A DNA stretch of 64,000 nt from Pedobacter nutrimenti (GCF_003208655.1 NZ_QKLU01000001.1:310001-374000), one strand, 5' to 3'. Shown: positions 18,963 through 28,781, counted from the stretch's first letter. Program-made: numbers and translations. The notes: generated by a model not told the origin, from the letters alone.

Positions 18963-19088
18963 ATGATAAAAAAATCTAAAGAAGATTATTCTTTTTGGAC
19001 AAAATATAAAAGATTTGCCAGCACAGAAATTATTATGTATTTGATTATGATTCTGGGTATTGGCCTTGGGATCCTTATACTTAGTTGA
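18963..19088 (+). CDS. 41-residue putative membrane peptide
   Basis: Starts 12 bases after the NlpC/P60 stop. A charged N-terminal half (MIKKSKEDYSFWTKYKRF) is followed by one hydrophobic helix from about residue 23 to the end (IIMYLIMILGIGLGILIL). It ends 8 bases inside the convergent DUF3857 gene. This layout suits a single-pass inner-membrane small protein made from the mutS transcript. No homolog is recognised, and coding status rests on the clean charge/hydrophobic split and the position. Confidence 0.5.
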   Translation: MIKKSKEDYSFWTKYKRFASTEIIMYLIMILGIGLGILILS

Positions 19089-20988
19089 GGTTAAACACCA
19101 CCTTGGTATAATCATTTCGGTTAACCTGTAGAATAAAATCAGAAAAGTCCCTGTATTTCTCCGCAGGATAAGAACCGCTTTTTAAAGTGAATTTCCGCGT
19201 ATAAGATATTTTATTTCCGGTTTGAGTCATTTTCATATGATAAGTGCCAAATTCTGATGCCAAATTTATTTCTTGCGGGCCAGCCTCTATTTTGTAATTT
19301 GAAGGGAGACTATACGTTAAATAATCTTCTTCTGAGTAACCACGGCCAATATAAAGAGGTCTTTTTCTATTCATGACGTCTGGGGCAGCATTCATTTTGT
19401 TGAAAGCATTAAGGACCAGATATGAGCGGCTTTGCGTTTGTGGTACATAATTTTTGATGACCAGATCAAAGGATTCTGTCGTTTGCGGATCTTCTGTTTT
19501 TAGTTGATTGAACTTGACATTACTGAAATTTATATTATCCAGGTCATAAAGTCTTTTGAGCGATTTAAGCTGCTCCTCAGGTGATTCTGCAATAAGCTGT
19601 TCATAGTTGTCGTATTGAGCGCCTTTAAAACTGGTATTTAGTTTTCCTTTTACATTGCCATTTTCATCCACAAAAAGTTCTGCCGATCTCTGGGTTAGAT
19701 TTTTTTCCGCAGAAAGTATTGGTGTTTGTAAAATTTTTCCGCCATTTTCTGTACACGCCAAGACCAATCTGTCATCCGTAAAATCACCCAGAAAACCAAA
19801 AGGTGAAGTTTGGCTGGTACATTCCAGCCAGGTTGTATCGGTTTTAAATGGAAGGCACAAAATCACATGATTGGCTTGATCCATACTGGCAAAATTTTTA
19901 TCAAGGCTTCTTTTCCTGCTTCCGGCAAAAACAATACAGTAGTAAGAAGGAACATCAGCCAACCTTAATAAGCACTGTGTATAACTCACCAGGGCCTTAC
20001 AATCTCCGTAGCCCAAGCGGTCTACCTCCATTGCAGGCATAGGTTGAAATCCTCCTAAGCCAATTTGTACACTGATGTATCTTGTTTTTTGCTGGACATA
20101 GGAATAGATTCTTCTGGCTTTTTCTTTAGGATCAGATAGACCATCAATCAGTTCTTTGACCTTTTCTGCCATTTCGGGACTGGTATTTTGTTTTTTAGAA
20201 ACCAAATCGGTATAAATCCATTTTCCAAGTTCCTCCCAGTTGTTATAACTGCCTTTTGAACTGTAATAAATAAAATCCTGGGGCGCGATTTTTACATGTA
20301 TTCTGTATTCATCTGGATTTGGGGCATAAGGTTCGGGTTTAAATGCAGGGATCTGTTTTACTTCCCAGTAATAGGACTGGCTCTTTTGGTCTTTTGTTTC
20401 GCTAGGTTGCCCCTGAAAATTATAGGCTTTAATATTGAGTTTTACATCCGGCTTACAGAGAAAAAGATAGGAGCTTTTTTCTACTGAAACATCTGAATAA
20501 GGGGTGGCGTACCATTCGGGAATAAGGAGGTTTTGTTTATTTCTGATCTCATATTCATAAACAATAGTATAGGGATAATTGACCATATTAGGGTTAAAGT
20601 GTTTAACCCTGTCATCCTCGTATAAAGAAAAGCTGCTGATGGCGCTTTCGTCCGTAAAATCACTTTGACTGAACTTTTTAATGAGTTTACCTTCTTCATC
20701 GTAAATTGCCCCTTTGACGCCTCTGATGATTGAATTTTTATTATAAAAAAGAACCTGTCCTGCTTTTTCTTCTCCGTTTTTATTCAGAACAGTTAATACC
20801 TCTTTTACAGTTAAAATAACTTCGTCAGGTGCTTTCATATCCACAACAGTTTCCATATTTCTAATCACAGCATTTGCGCGGTTCTTTAACTCGGGGGCAA
20901 TGTCTGCAGCCTTATAGATAATTTGCTGGGCACTTACTATACAAACAGGATAGAATAAAGCAAAAATGAGTACTTTTTTTAACATCAT
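19081..20988 (-). CDS. DUF3857/transglutaminase-like secreted protein, catalytic residues present
   Basis: 635 residues with a signal peptide, an N-terminal DUF3857 beta domain, a transglutaminase-like core and a C-terminal DUF3858-type region. In the core the papain-like triad is present: Cys in GYGDCKALVSY, His in ANHVILC, and an acid in DTTWLE. Such proteins are common in Bacteroidota and are thought to be exported; substrates are unknown. Its start overlaps the stop of the upstream paralog by 4 bases (ATGA), so the two are made together. Confidence 0.85.
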   Translation of the reverse strand: MMLKKVLIFALFYPVCIVSAQQIIYKAADIAPELKNRANAVIRNMETVVDMKAPDEVILTVKEVLTVLNKNGEEKAGQVLFYNKNSIIRGVKGAIYDEEGKLIKKFSQSDFTDESAISSFSLYEDDRVKHFNPNMVNYPYTIVYEYEIRNKQNLLIPEWYATPYSDVSVEKSSYLFLCKPDVKLNIKAYNFQGQPSETKDQKSQSYYWEVKQIPAFKPEPYAPNPDEYRIHVKIAPQDFIYYSSKGSYNNWEELGKWIYTDLVSKKQNTSPEMAEKVKELIDGLSDPKEKARRIYSYVQQKTRYISVQIGLGGFQPMPAMEVDRLGYGDCKALVSYTQCLLRLADVPSYYCIVFAGSRKRSLDKNFASMDQANHVILCLPFKTDTTWLECTSQTSPFGFLGDFTDDRLVLACTENGGKILQTPILSAEKNLTQRSAELFVDENGNVKGKLNTSFKGAQYDNYEQLIAESPEEQLKSLKRLYDLDNINFSNVKFNQLKTEDPQTTESFDLVIKNYVPQTQSRSYLVLNAFNKMNAAPDVMNRKRPLYIGRGYSEEDYLTYSLPSNYKIEAGPQEINLASEFGTYHMKMTQTGNKISYTRKFTLKSGSYPAEKYRDFSDFILQVNRNDYTKVVFNLN

Positions 20989-22961
20989 ATTGCTTTTTTA
21001 AGGATAACGTCTGTCTTTTGTTGCTGGATCATCCGGCTGAATAGTTCTTTCAAGGATAGGTATTCATCGGGACCATATAATGCCTTGTTCAATTGAAAAA
21101 GCTGAGTAAAGTTTAATACACCATCATTGAAGCTGACATCCGTCAGATATTTCCCTCCGTTTTGAGCCAGGGCAATGGCAAGATTCTTTGGATGGTCTGC
21201 TAGCTGGAAATTATCGGGGATTTTCAATAAAATGGTTACCCTGTCTTCCTTGGCGGCGCCCAAATCTACAGGGTAAGTTCTTTCATTCAGGTTGAAAGGA
21301 TTTTTACTTGTTTTGTCGATGAAAAATGGATTAAAATATATCTGCCCGGCTTTCATGTCATATTGCGATTTCATTTCTATCTCGTAATCTTCCACCAGGG
21401 GGTTATCGAGGCTGTCAATATTTGAAATCTGATGGTGAAGAATGCGGAGGCCTGGCATCTGTTCATTTAATTTTTCTGCATACAACTCCGCGGAGCCAGC
21501 TTCTTCTATTTTTTTTCTTTTGTTAAATGCAGAATAACCAGAGGAATAGGTGATCAGGTGGCCCGTAATTTTACCTTCGGAAGAGAGACTGCCTGTAAAG
21601 GTATACCTGTTTATATCCTTTTGATTCGCTTTGATGTCATACCAATAAGAAGGTTTGGTTAAACTAATTACCCTGCCTCTTTCATTCATGCAACGGAGTG
21701 GCAGTAAACCAAAAGGAAGGAGAGGCTCGGAAGCATCCAGTAGATAACTTTTATCGGCAATGTTTATTTTTGCAATTACATAATTAAAATTACTAATCAC
21801 CGGATACAAATCGCTTATGATTCCGTTTTCTCTGGTTGAAAGGACCAGGGCCTCCGCATCAAGCCCGGCGGAGCTTAATGCGGCAATTAAAGCCAGGTTG
21901 ATGTCTCCAATATTTCCACTATGCGTTTCCAGAGATTTTTTGATGGCATTTTCACCATACTTTCCGTAATATCTGTTCCAGCGTATATTTTTCTTAATGT
22001 AAGCATATATGGCCTTGGCTTTACTCAGTTCATCGGGTTGGTCTTTGAGAATTTCCGGTAAGATCTCCTTGAAAGCATCTTTTCTTTTCATTTGGCCCCC
22101 AAATGACTTCTCATTTTTTAATTCGTAATCAACATCTTTCCAGGTTTTGGTAATGTTGTTTTTTCCCCCGTTTAAATGCTGGACATCCGAGAGTTCAAAA
22201 TAAATCGCAGATCTGAAGTTAGTGGCAGCGGTCATATAGCTTTCTTCTATGAAAGCCGGGATATCCTTCATGATATAGCTCAGTCTAGAGCAGTCTATTT
22301 TAGACCCCTGGATTCTTAAACATTCCCTGCTGATTTCTGCATTCTGACTGGTCAGTTTTAGAAAACCCCTTATGGATGCATTGAAATTATAAATGGCGGG
22401 GATCATAGCGATAAACTCACTTTGGATTTTTGGGATAGGCGATTGAAATTCCCAGGTCACGAAGTTGAAAATATTCTTTTTGTTAAGGGTATAGCTGTAT
22501 TCTATAATACTGCCTTCCTTAAGGTTAGGCATAGCAAATTTTTTAACATTTAGATATTTGCTCCGGTTTTCAAGAAATATTTGTTTATTATCGAGGTCTG
22601 TTCTGACCATAATTCCGTCCGAGGGACTAAAAGTACAAGCGGTGAGCTCTGTAATCTCATCATCTCTATCCGTATACCGCCACAGAGGAATTTGAATATT
22701 TCCATGCTCAAATCCATTTTTATTCAGAATTTTTATACGGACATGGTATTTATAATCTACATAGCTGTAACCGTAGTTGTCTTCGATTTGTATAGAGGCT
22801 GTTCCAAATTCTTTCAGGACGATTGCATTGGCATTACTATCGGTTTTTGCATGTTTTATTTGTATATCCTCGACACTGATTTTTCCAAATTCAAAATCCT
22901 GGGCATGAAGACAATTGGTGTAAAAAAGGAAGGGAATAATAAAGAAAAATATTTTTTTCAT
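20985..22961 (-). CDS. DUF3857/transglutaminase-like secreted protein, catalytic Cys and His replaced
   Basis: 658 residues, signal peptide (MKKIFFFIIPFLFYTNCLHAQ) and the same DUF3857 plus transglutaminase-like layout as its downstream neighbour. Where the triad should be, the Cys position reads SGNIGDINLAL (Ile instead of Cys) and the His position reads FNYVIAKI (Tyr instead of His), while the acid in YLLDASEP is kept. It is therefore likely non-catalytic, a binding or partner protein for the active paralog with which it is translationally coupled. It is divergent from the exonuclease gene. Confidence 0.85.
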   Translation of the reverse strand: MKKIFFFIIPFLFYTNCLHAQDFEFGKISVEDIQIKHAKTDSNANAIVLKEFGTASIQIEDNYGYSYVDYKYHVRIKILNKNGFEHGNIQIPLWRYTDRDDEITELTACTFSPSDGIMVRTDLDNKQIFLENRSKYLNVKKFAMPNLKEGSIIEYSYTLNKKNIFNFVTWEFQSPIPKIQSEFIAMIPAIYNFNASIRGFLKLTSQNAEISRECLRIQGSKIDCSRLSYIMKDIPAFIEESYMTAATNFRSAIYFELSDVQHLNGGKNNITKTWKDVDYELKNEKSFGGQMKRKDAFKEILPEILKDQPDELSKAKAIYAYIKKNIRWNRYYGKYGENAIKKSLETHSGNIGDINLALIAALSSAGLDAEALVLSTRENGIISDLYPVISNFNYVIAKINIADKSYLLDASEPLLPFGLLPLRCMNERGRVISLTKPSYWYDIKANQKDINRYTFTGSLSSEGKITGHLITYSSGYSAFNKRKKIEEAGSAELYAEKLNEQMPGLRILHHQISNIDSLDNPLVEDYEIEMKSQYDMKAGQIYFNPFFIDKTSKNPFNLNERTYPVDLGAAKEDRVTILLKIPDNFQLADHPKNLAIALAQNGGKYLTDVSFNDGVLNFTQLFQLNKALYGPDEYLSLKELFSRMIQQQKTDVILKKAI

Positions 22962-23153
22962 TGAAGCGTTTGATTTTTATGCAATTTAGATTTCTATGCT
23001 CTTATGAGCAAATAAAGTAGAAATTAATGAATGATTTTTACGACTTTTGAAAGGCTTGATTAAAAACGATCATAAAGATCATAGCAGATATCATTCAGTA
23101 AGCCTTTAACCATATAAAGGTTCCATCTGACAGAAAATAATTAATATAAACAG

Positions 23154-24119
23154 ATGAAATTAAAATTAAAACGCCCTATTGCTTTTTTTGACCTGGAGAC
23201 AACAGGTGTAAATGTCGGATCAGATCGTATTGTTGAGATTGCTATATTAAAAGCAATGCCGGATGGGACTGAAGAAATTAAAACACTAAGAATAAATCCT
23301 GAAATGCCGATACCACTTTCTTCATCTCTCATTCATGGAATTTATGATGAAGATGTTGCACAAGAGCAAACCTTTAAGCAAGCTGCCCGAGAACTGGCCG
23401 ATTTTATTGGAGAGGCTGACCTTGCTGGATATAATTCCAATCGTTTTGACATACCCGTCCTTTTAGAGGAGTTTTTAAAAGCAGGTATTGACTTTGATAT
23501 GTCGGACAGAAAGTTTGTTGATGTGCAAAATATTTTTCATCAAATGGAACAGCGCACGCTAAAAGCGGCTTATAAATTCTATTGCAATAAAGAAATTATT
23601 AATGCACATTCCGCAGAAGCAGACATAAAAGCAACTTATGAGGTTTTGCTGGCGCAAATAGAACGTTATCAGGATACCGATTTTGAGGATAAAGAAGGAA
23701 AGGTCTCAAAACCTGTCCAGAACGATGTAGAAGCCCTTCATGTTTTTACGAATATGAACAAACCAGTCGATTTTGCAGGCAGGATGGTCTATAATGAAGA
23801 AGGAGAAGAGACTTTTAATTTTGGCAAGCATAAAGGTAAAACGGTTGAACAGGTTTTTGATATAGAACCCAGTTATTATGCCTGGATGAAACAGGGCGAT
23901 TTTCCGTTATATACCAAGAAAAAACTGGAAGAAATCTGGTCCAGGTGGAATAAAAAGAAAGAACAAAATAAAGGGCAAAAAGCTCCGGCGGTGAACAAAC
24001 CTGCAGCAGTACCCAGACCTAATTTTGTCAATAATAATCCGCAGCCTAAAAAAGAAAAGCCTGCCGCTGAGGTGACCAATGACATGTTGGAACAATTAAA
24101 AATGAAATTCGGAAAGTAA
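23154..24119 (+). CDS. DnaQ-like 3'-5' exonuclease with ExoX-like C-terminal domain
   Basis: 321 residues. The N-terminal 180 residues are a DEDDh exonuclease: D13 and E15 in FFDLETTG, Asp in NRFDIPVL, and H-x4-D in HSAEADIK. A separate domain follows with FNFGKHKGKTVEQV and YYAWMKQGDFP, the pattern seen at the C-terminus of ExoX-like proteins. The tail is rich in Lys, Pro and Asn and probably flexible, perhaps nucleic acid binding. It may serve DNA repair or proofreading. The M1 peptidase gene starts 3 bases after its stop. Confidence 0.88.
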   Translation: MKLKLKRPIAFFDLETTGVNVGSDRIVEIAILKAMPDGTEEIKTLRINPEMPIPLSSSLIHGIYDEDVAQEQTFKQAARELADFIGEADLAGYNSNRFDIPVLLEEFLKAGIDFDMSDRKFVDVQNIFHQMEQRTLKAAYKFYCNKEIINAHSAEADIKATYEVLLAQIERYQDTDFEDKEGKVSKPVQNDVEALHVFTNMNKPVDFAGRMVYNEEGEETFNFGKHKGKTVEQVFDIEPSYYAWMKQGDFPLYTKKKLEEIWSRWNKKKEQNKGQKAPAVNKPAAVPRPNFVNNNPQPKKEKPAAEVTNDMLEQLKMKFGK

Positions 24120-24122
24120 TTT

Positions 24123-25991
24123 ATGGTCAATAAGTTAAGTCTATCTTTATTGTTCCTGGTATGGTCAGGGGCTTTATGGGCGCAGGAAACTTTGCCAGTG
24201 CCGGTAGCAATTCAAAATGCCTACGATAAATCAACCAGAAGTTTAAGTGGGAAGCCAGGGTCGAAATACTGGCAGAATACCGCCGACTACGATCTTAAGG
24301 TTAATTTTGATCCACTGACCAGACTTGTAAAAGGAACAGCCGATATTGTCTATGTAAACAACAGCCCAGATTCTTTAAAACAGATCTGGTTTAAATTGTA
24401 CCCTAACCTGTATAAAAAAGGGGTAGAGAGGAAAGCTAAACTCGCCGAGGCAGACCTTGGAGAAGGTGTGCAGATTTCTTCCATGAGAATAGGGGGAATA
24501 GCTCTTTCAAAGACTGACATGATAGAACAGGGGACTAATATGCATGTAAATGTTGCGGCTATAGCCCCAGGGAAAAGCATCAAAGTTAGTGTAAGTTATA
24601 GTTATGTTTTAAATAAAGGTTCGCACATGCGAACCGGACAAGTAGATGAAGGTTCACACTTTATCGCATATTTTTTTCCGAGAATTGCGGTTTATGATGA
24701 CATTGACGGATGGAATAAGTATCCTTATACCGGAGAGGAAGAGTTTTATAATGATTTTTGCAATTTTAAGGCAGAGGTGGTTGTCCCTAAAAACTTTGTG
24801 GTGTGGGCCACAGGTGATTTAACGAATGCTTCTTCTGTTCTTAATCCTGTAATTGCAGAGCGTATTAAAAAAGCGGAACAATCAGATAGTGTAGTTAATG
24901 TAATTACCGAGGAAGACCTTAAGGCGGGCAATGTAACCAGGGATAAAGCTTTTAATACCTGGAAATTTGATGCGAAAAATGTAACAGATTTTGTTTTTGC
25001 AACCAGTGACCATTATTTGTGGAAGTCCAGCAGCCTTGTTGTTGATCTTAAAAATTCAAGACGAACAAGAGTGGATGCTGCATTTAACCCTTCTCATAAA
25101 GACTATTATGAAGTTATAGATTTTGCCCGTAAAACGGTAAAAGCAATGAGTTACGACTTTCCTAAATGGCCGTTCCCTTATTCACATGAAACAATATTTG
25201 ACGGATTGGACCAGATGGAATATCCAATGATGGTGAATGATAATCCCCTGGAGAACCGGGAAAATGCCATCACACTGACCGTTCATGAAATATTTCATAC
25301 CATGTTTCCATTTTACATGGGCGTTAACGAAACCAAGTACGGCTGGATGGATGAAGGCTGGGCAACGATCGGAGAGTGGCTCATTTCGCCTATGATAGAA
25401 CCCTCGATGGTGGATGAATATGGTGTTGCTCAAACGGGGGCAACTTCCGGATCAAAAGACGATACGCCTGTAATGACTTTAACCCCTGATTTAAAAGGGT
25501 CGGGCAGTTTCACAGATTCTTATCCAAAACCTGGATTGGGATATTTGTATGTTAAAGATTATTTAGGAGATGAGTTGTTTACCAAGGCTTTACATCATTA
25601 TATTGCTTCGTGGAACGGAAAACATCCTATGCCTTATGATTTCTTTTATAGTATGAATCAGGGATCCGGAAAAAATTTGAACTGGTTCTGGAAAAGATGG
25701 TTTTTTGATGATGGTGTAACTGATATGGGAATTGCAGCTGTGGAGCCAATTGACCAGGGATATCGTATTCAGGTGATCAATAAAAGTGTTAAGCCCATGC
25801 CTGTCGATTTGACATTGCTATATGAAGATGGCTCTACGGAAAAAATACACCAGTCCATAGGAGTATGGGAAAAGGGCAATAAAGAAGTGACTGTTGAAGT
25901 GAAGACTTCTAAAAAAATGAAGAAGGCCGAACTAGGAAGTACTTACGTTCCTGATAAGGACCGTGATGATAATATTTTTGTTTTAAAATAA
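24123..25991 (+). CDS. M1 family metallopeptidase (aminopeptidase N-like), secreted
   Basis: 622 residues with a signal peptide (LSLSLLFLVWSGALWAQ). The zinc site is HEIFH (His388, Glu389, His392), with the third ligand in the downstream WMDEGWATIGEW segment. The first 270 residues form the M1 N-terminal beta saddle. The usual GAMEN substrate motif is here GLDQMEYPMMV-like (DQMEYP), a variant seen in secreted Bacteroidota M1 enzymes. It is likely periplasmic or outer-membrane-exposed and removes N-terminal residues from peptides. A strong terminator begins right after the stop. Confidence 0.9.
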   Translation: MVNKLSLSLLFLVWSGALWAQETLPVPVAIQNAYDKSTRSLSGKPGSKYWQNTADYDLKVNFDPLTRLVKGTADIVYVNNSPDSLKQIWFKLYPNLYKKGVERKAKLAEADLGEGVQISSMRIGGIALSKTDMIEQGTNMHVNVAAIAPGKSIKVSVSYSYVLNKGSHMRTGQVDEGSHFIAYFFPRIAVYDDIDGWNKYPYTGEEEFYNDFCNFKAEVVVPKNFVVWATGDLTNASSVLNPVIAERIKKAEQSDSVVNVITEEDLKAGNVTRDKAFNTWKFDAKNVTDFVFATSDHYLWKSSSLVVDLKNSRRTRVDAAFNPSHKDYYEVIDFARKTVKAMSYDFPKWPFPYSHETIFDGLDQMEYPMMVNDNPLENRENAITLTVHEIFHTMFPFYMGVNETKYGWMDEGWATIGEWLISPMIEPSMVDEYGVAQTGATSGSKDDTPVMTLTPDLKGSGSFTDSYPKPGLGYLYVKDYLGDELFTKALHHYIASWNGKHPMPYDFFYSMNQGSGKNLNWFWKRWFFDDGVTDMGIAAVEPIDQGYRIQVINKSVKPMPVDLTLLYEDGSTEKIHQSIGVWEKGNKEVTVEVKTSKKMKKAELGSTYVPDKDRDDNIFVLK

Positions 25992-25992
25992 T

Positions 25993-26020
25993 AAAAAAGA
26001 CCTCTTAAGAGGTCTTTTTT
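25993..26020. terminator. Perfectly symmetrical bidirectional terminator overlapping the end of queG
   Basis: A 28-base perfect palindrome: A-run, GACCTC, TTAA centre, GAGGTC, T-run. It serves the M1 gene on the plus strand; on the minus strand its first half encodes the last residues and the stop codon of queG. Confidence 0.9.
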
Positions 26021-26943
26021 ATGAATTCAATATTCCTGGTCAATCCTTTGAATTTTGTTCTTTTTACGGCTGAGTTTTTAAATATGGTTTTAAATACCTC
26101 ATCGGTAATATCAAGCCAATCTTCTTTTTTCATTTCCAAAAGATTCTCTTTAGGTTTAAATAAAGGTTCAGCATGAGGAACTGAAAATCTGTTCCAGGGA
26201 CACACATCCTGACATATATCGCATCCAAACATCCAGTTGTCCATTTTATCTCTGAAAGTCGCGGGGATTTCTTCTTTTAACTCTATAGTCAGGTAAGAAA
26301 TACATTTTTTTGCATCGATGATGTACGGGGATAAGATGGCTTCTGTTGGACAGGCATCCATACATTTTGTGCAGGTTCCGCAATGGTCCGTTGTGAAGGG
26401 ATGGTCATATTCCAGATCCAGGTCTACAATTAGTTCCGCCAAAAAGAAGAACGAACCGCTTTTTTTACTGATGATATTACTGTTTTTGCCTACCCAACCT
26501 ATGCCTGATTTTTTAGCCCAGGCGCGGTCAAGTACGGGTGCTGAATCTACAAAAGCCCTGCCACTGACTTCTCCGATGTGTTCTCGGATAAATTCCAGTA
26601 ATTGAAACAATTTATCTTTAATGACCAGGTGATAGTCTGTTCCATAAGCATATTTGGAGATCTTTGGGGCATTTTCATCGACCTGACGGTCCTGAGGGAA
26701 ATAATTTAGGGTTAGAGAAATTACCGATTTTGCATCATCGACCAATAACCTTGGATCCAGTCTTTTGTCAAAATGGTTTTCCATATAACTCATTTTTCCA
26801 TGGTGGTTCTGATGGAGCCATTTTTCTAGTCTGGGTGCCTCTTCTTCCAGAAAAACTGCCTGGGAAATGCCGCATTGCATAAAGCCAAGGCGCAAGGCCT
26901 CTTCCTTAATTATTTTGCTGTACCTGGATGAATTGTTTAGCAT
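26005..26943 (-). CDS. queG: Epoxyqueuosine reductase
   Basis: Last step of queuosine synthesis on tRNA: reduces epoxyqueuosine using a cobalamin cofactor and two [4Fe-4S] clusters. The ferredoxin-like segment has [15 protein letters not shown] and the second cluster [11 protein letters not shown]. At 312 residues it is the short form, without the C-terminal HEAT-like extension. The last codons (KKTS and stop) lie inside the terminator palindrome shared with the convergent M1 gene. A TATCTTTG box at 26952-26959 (minus strand) could be its -7 element, leaving almost no leader. The dependence on cobalamin ties it loosely to the BtuB locus at the end of the window. Confidence 0.94.
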   Translation of the reverse strand: MLNNSSRYSKIIKEEALRLGFMQCGISQAVFLEEEAPRLEKWLHQNHHGKMSYMENHFDKRLDPRLLVDDAKSVISLTLNYFPQDRQVDENAPKISKYAYGTDYHLVIKDKLFQLLEFIREHIGEVSGRAFVDSAPVLDRAWAKKSGIGWVGKNSNIISKKSGSFFFLAELIVDLDLEYDHPFTTDHCGTCTKCMDACPTEAILSPYIIDAKKCISYLTIELKEEIPATFRDKMDNWMFGCDICQDVCPWNRFSVPHAEPLFKPKENLLEMKKEDWLDITDEVFKTIFKNSAVKRTKFKGLTRNIEFIKKTS

Positions 26944-27019
26944 TTCAACTACAAAGATAAGGTTTCACCTGAAACCATTTAAAAGATCATTTGTTATATC
27001 TTAAACAAAACTTATAGAT

Positions 27020-27223
27020 ATGGAACCCATGCACAGACATGAGGAAGATCCTGAAAGACCTCATAAACCAATAGAAACCGATTATTCAAAACATCAGGAA
27101 GATCCCGGGCCCTCTCCCCAGGCCGTAAATGAGTACGACAAAAATGGGGCTGGTCCGATACTCAAGTGGATCATACCCATTTTAGTAATAGCTCTTTTGA
27201 TATACTGGCTAATTTACCGTTAA
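27020..27223 (+). CDS. 67-residue C-tail membrane protein, hypothetical
   Basis: The first 47 residues are highly polar and rich in Pro, His, Glu and Asp (for example HRHEEDPERPHKP). The last 20 are one transmembrane helix (KWIIPILVIALLIYWLIYR). There is no signal peptide, so it should be a tail-anchored inner-membrane protein with a cytoplasmic disordered head. It is divergent from queG and convergent, with a 3-base gap, to the GNAT-nitrilase gene. I do not recognise a family. Confidence 0.65.
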   Translation: MEPMHRHEEDPERPHKPIETDYSKHQEDPGPSPQAVNEYDKNGAGPILKWIIPILVIALLIYWLIYR

Positions 27224-27226
27224 ATT

Positions 27227-28735
27227 TTATTTTAATAGTTTTACCTCATATAGATCTGTTCTGCGGTCTTTTAGTATTTTGACTGTACCAAAATGATGCA
27301 GTTCGTCCAGTAGGTGCAGATCTACATCCACAACAAGCATCATTTCTGTATTGGGGGTTGTTTCTGCTTTAACAGCATTGGTGGGAAAAGCGAAATCTGA
27401 GGGCGTAAAGACAGCAGACTGCGCAAATTGTATGTCCATATTGTTTACCTTCGGTAAATTCCCAACGCAACCGGCAATAGCAACATAACACTCATTCTCT
27501 ATAGCCCTGGCCTGAGCGCATCTCCTTACCCTGGTGTAACCATTTTGCGTATCGGTAAGAAAAGGAACAAATAGAATCTGCATTCCCTGATCTGCATATA
27601 TCCTGCTCAATTCGGGAAATTCCACATCGTAGCAAATCAATATGCCGATTTTACCACAATCGGTATCAAAGACCCTGATCCTGTCCCCGCCAACCATACC
27701 ATAATATTTTAATTCATTTGGGGTGATGTGAATTTTTCTGTATTCCTCTGTTTTTCCACTTCTATGGCAGAGATAGGTGGCATTGTACAATTTGTTGTTT
27801 TCTACAATAGGCATGCTACCTGATATTACATTTACATTATAGGAGACTGCATATTCCTGAATTTTAGCGACAATTTCTTCTGTTCTTTCTGCAAGTTTAC
27901 GCATCGCTTCCATTTCGGGCAGATGATTGTAGGGCTGGAGCAAGGGTGTGTTAAAGAGCTCAGGAAACATAATGAAATCAGATTTGTACCCGCTTACTGC
28001 ATCTACAAAGAATTCCACTTGTTCATAAAAAGCTTCTATATCGGGAAATAGCCTCATTTGCCATTGTACCAGGCCAATCCTTATGGTTTTTGCAGAGCGT
28101 GCCGAGGCATCTATACCCTGATAATAGATATTGTTCCATTCTATTAAGGTGGCAAATTCTTTGGATTCATGATCTCCTGGTAGGTAATTCTTTAGTATTT
28201 TTCTAACATGGAAATCGTTGGAAAGCTGGAAGGTAAGCGTGGGATCAAATAACTCTTTGGCCTTAACCTTATCAATGTATTGCCGGGGGTTAAGTTTTGA
28301 TGCATGTTCATGATAGCCAGGTATCCGTCCACCGGCAATAATGCTTTTCAGATTGAGGCTTTCACAAAGTTCCTTTCTCGCCTCGTATAACCTACGGCCA
28401 AGACGCAGGCCACGGTATTCCGGGGAAACAAAAATTTCTATTCCGTAAAGGGTATCTCCATGGGGATCGTGAGTAGAGAAAGTATAGTCTCCGGTGATCA
28501 TCTGATAAGTGTGCTTGTCCCCGTATTCATCATAATCCACAATTATAGATAGGGAGCAGGCCACAACTTTATCATCGACAGCTATACATAACTGTCCTTC
28601 GGGAAACAATTTAAGTAATTTTGCAATGGATTGTTTACTCCAGATTTGCCCGCCCAGGGTATCATAGGCCTGGGCCATAGATTCTTTCAGGTCACTGTAA
28701 TCCTTTAAGGTTAATTTTCTCAGCTCAATATTCAT
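27227..28735 (-). CDS. GNAT acetyltransferase / carbon-nitrogen hydrolase fusion
   Basis: 502 residues with two enzymes in one chain. Residues 1-170 are a GNAT domain with the acetyl-CoA loop in the form RGLRLGRRLY. From about 215 there is a nitrilase-superfamily domain with the Glu-Lys-Cys triad: FPELFN, EYRKIHITPNE and ILICYDVEFPE. The nitrilase part probably acts as an amidase or N-carbamoyl hydrolase. The fusion is a recognised architecture, but its substrate is unknown. A single gene between two short intergenic gaps. Confidence 0.9.
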   Translation of the reverse strand: MNIELRKLTLKDYSDLKESMAQAYDTLGGQIWSKQSIAKLLKLFPEGQLCIAVDDKVVACSLSIIVDYDEYGDKHTYQMITGDYTFSTHDPHGDTLYGIEIFVSPEYRGLRLGRRLYEARKELCESLNLKSIIAGGRIPGYHEHASKLNPRQYIDKVKAKELFDPTLTFQLSNDFHVRKILKNYLPGDHESKEFATLIEWNNIYYQGIDASARSAKTIRIGLVQWQMRLFPDIEAFYEQVEFFVDAVSGYKSDFIMFPELFNTPLLQPYNHLPEMEAMRKLAERTEEIVAKIQEYAVSYNVNVISGSMPIVENNKLYNATYLCHRSGKTEEYRKIHITPNELKYYGMVGGDRIRVFDTDCGKIGILICYDVEFPELSRIYADQGMQILFVPFLTDTQNGYTRVRRCAQARAIENECYVAIAGCVGNLPKVNNMDIQFAQSAVFTPSDFAFPTNAVKAETTPNTEMMLVVDVDLHLLDELHHFGTVKILKDRRTDLYEVKLLK

Positions 28736-28781
28736 AAATGTCAGATTTCAACCGTTTATTGCCGGTTTGAAATCATAACAA

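Noticed and set aside
22962..23153. tRNA or small RNA in the divergent gap
   Set aside because: No cloverleaf or promoter pair found; short GATCAT direct repeats only.
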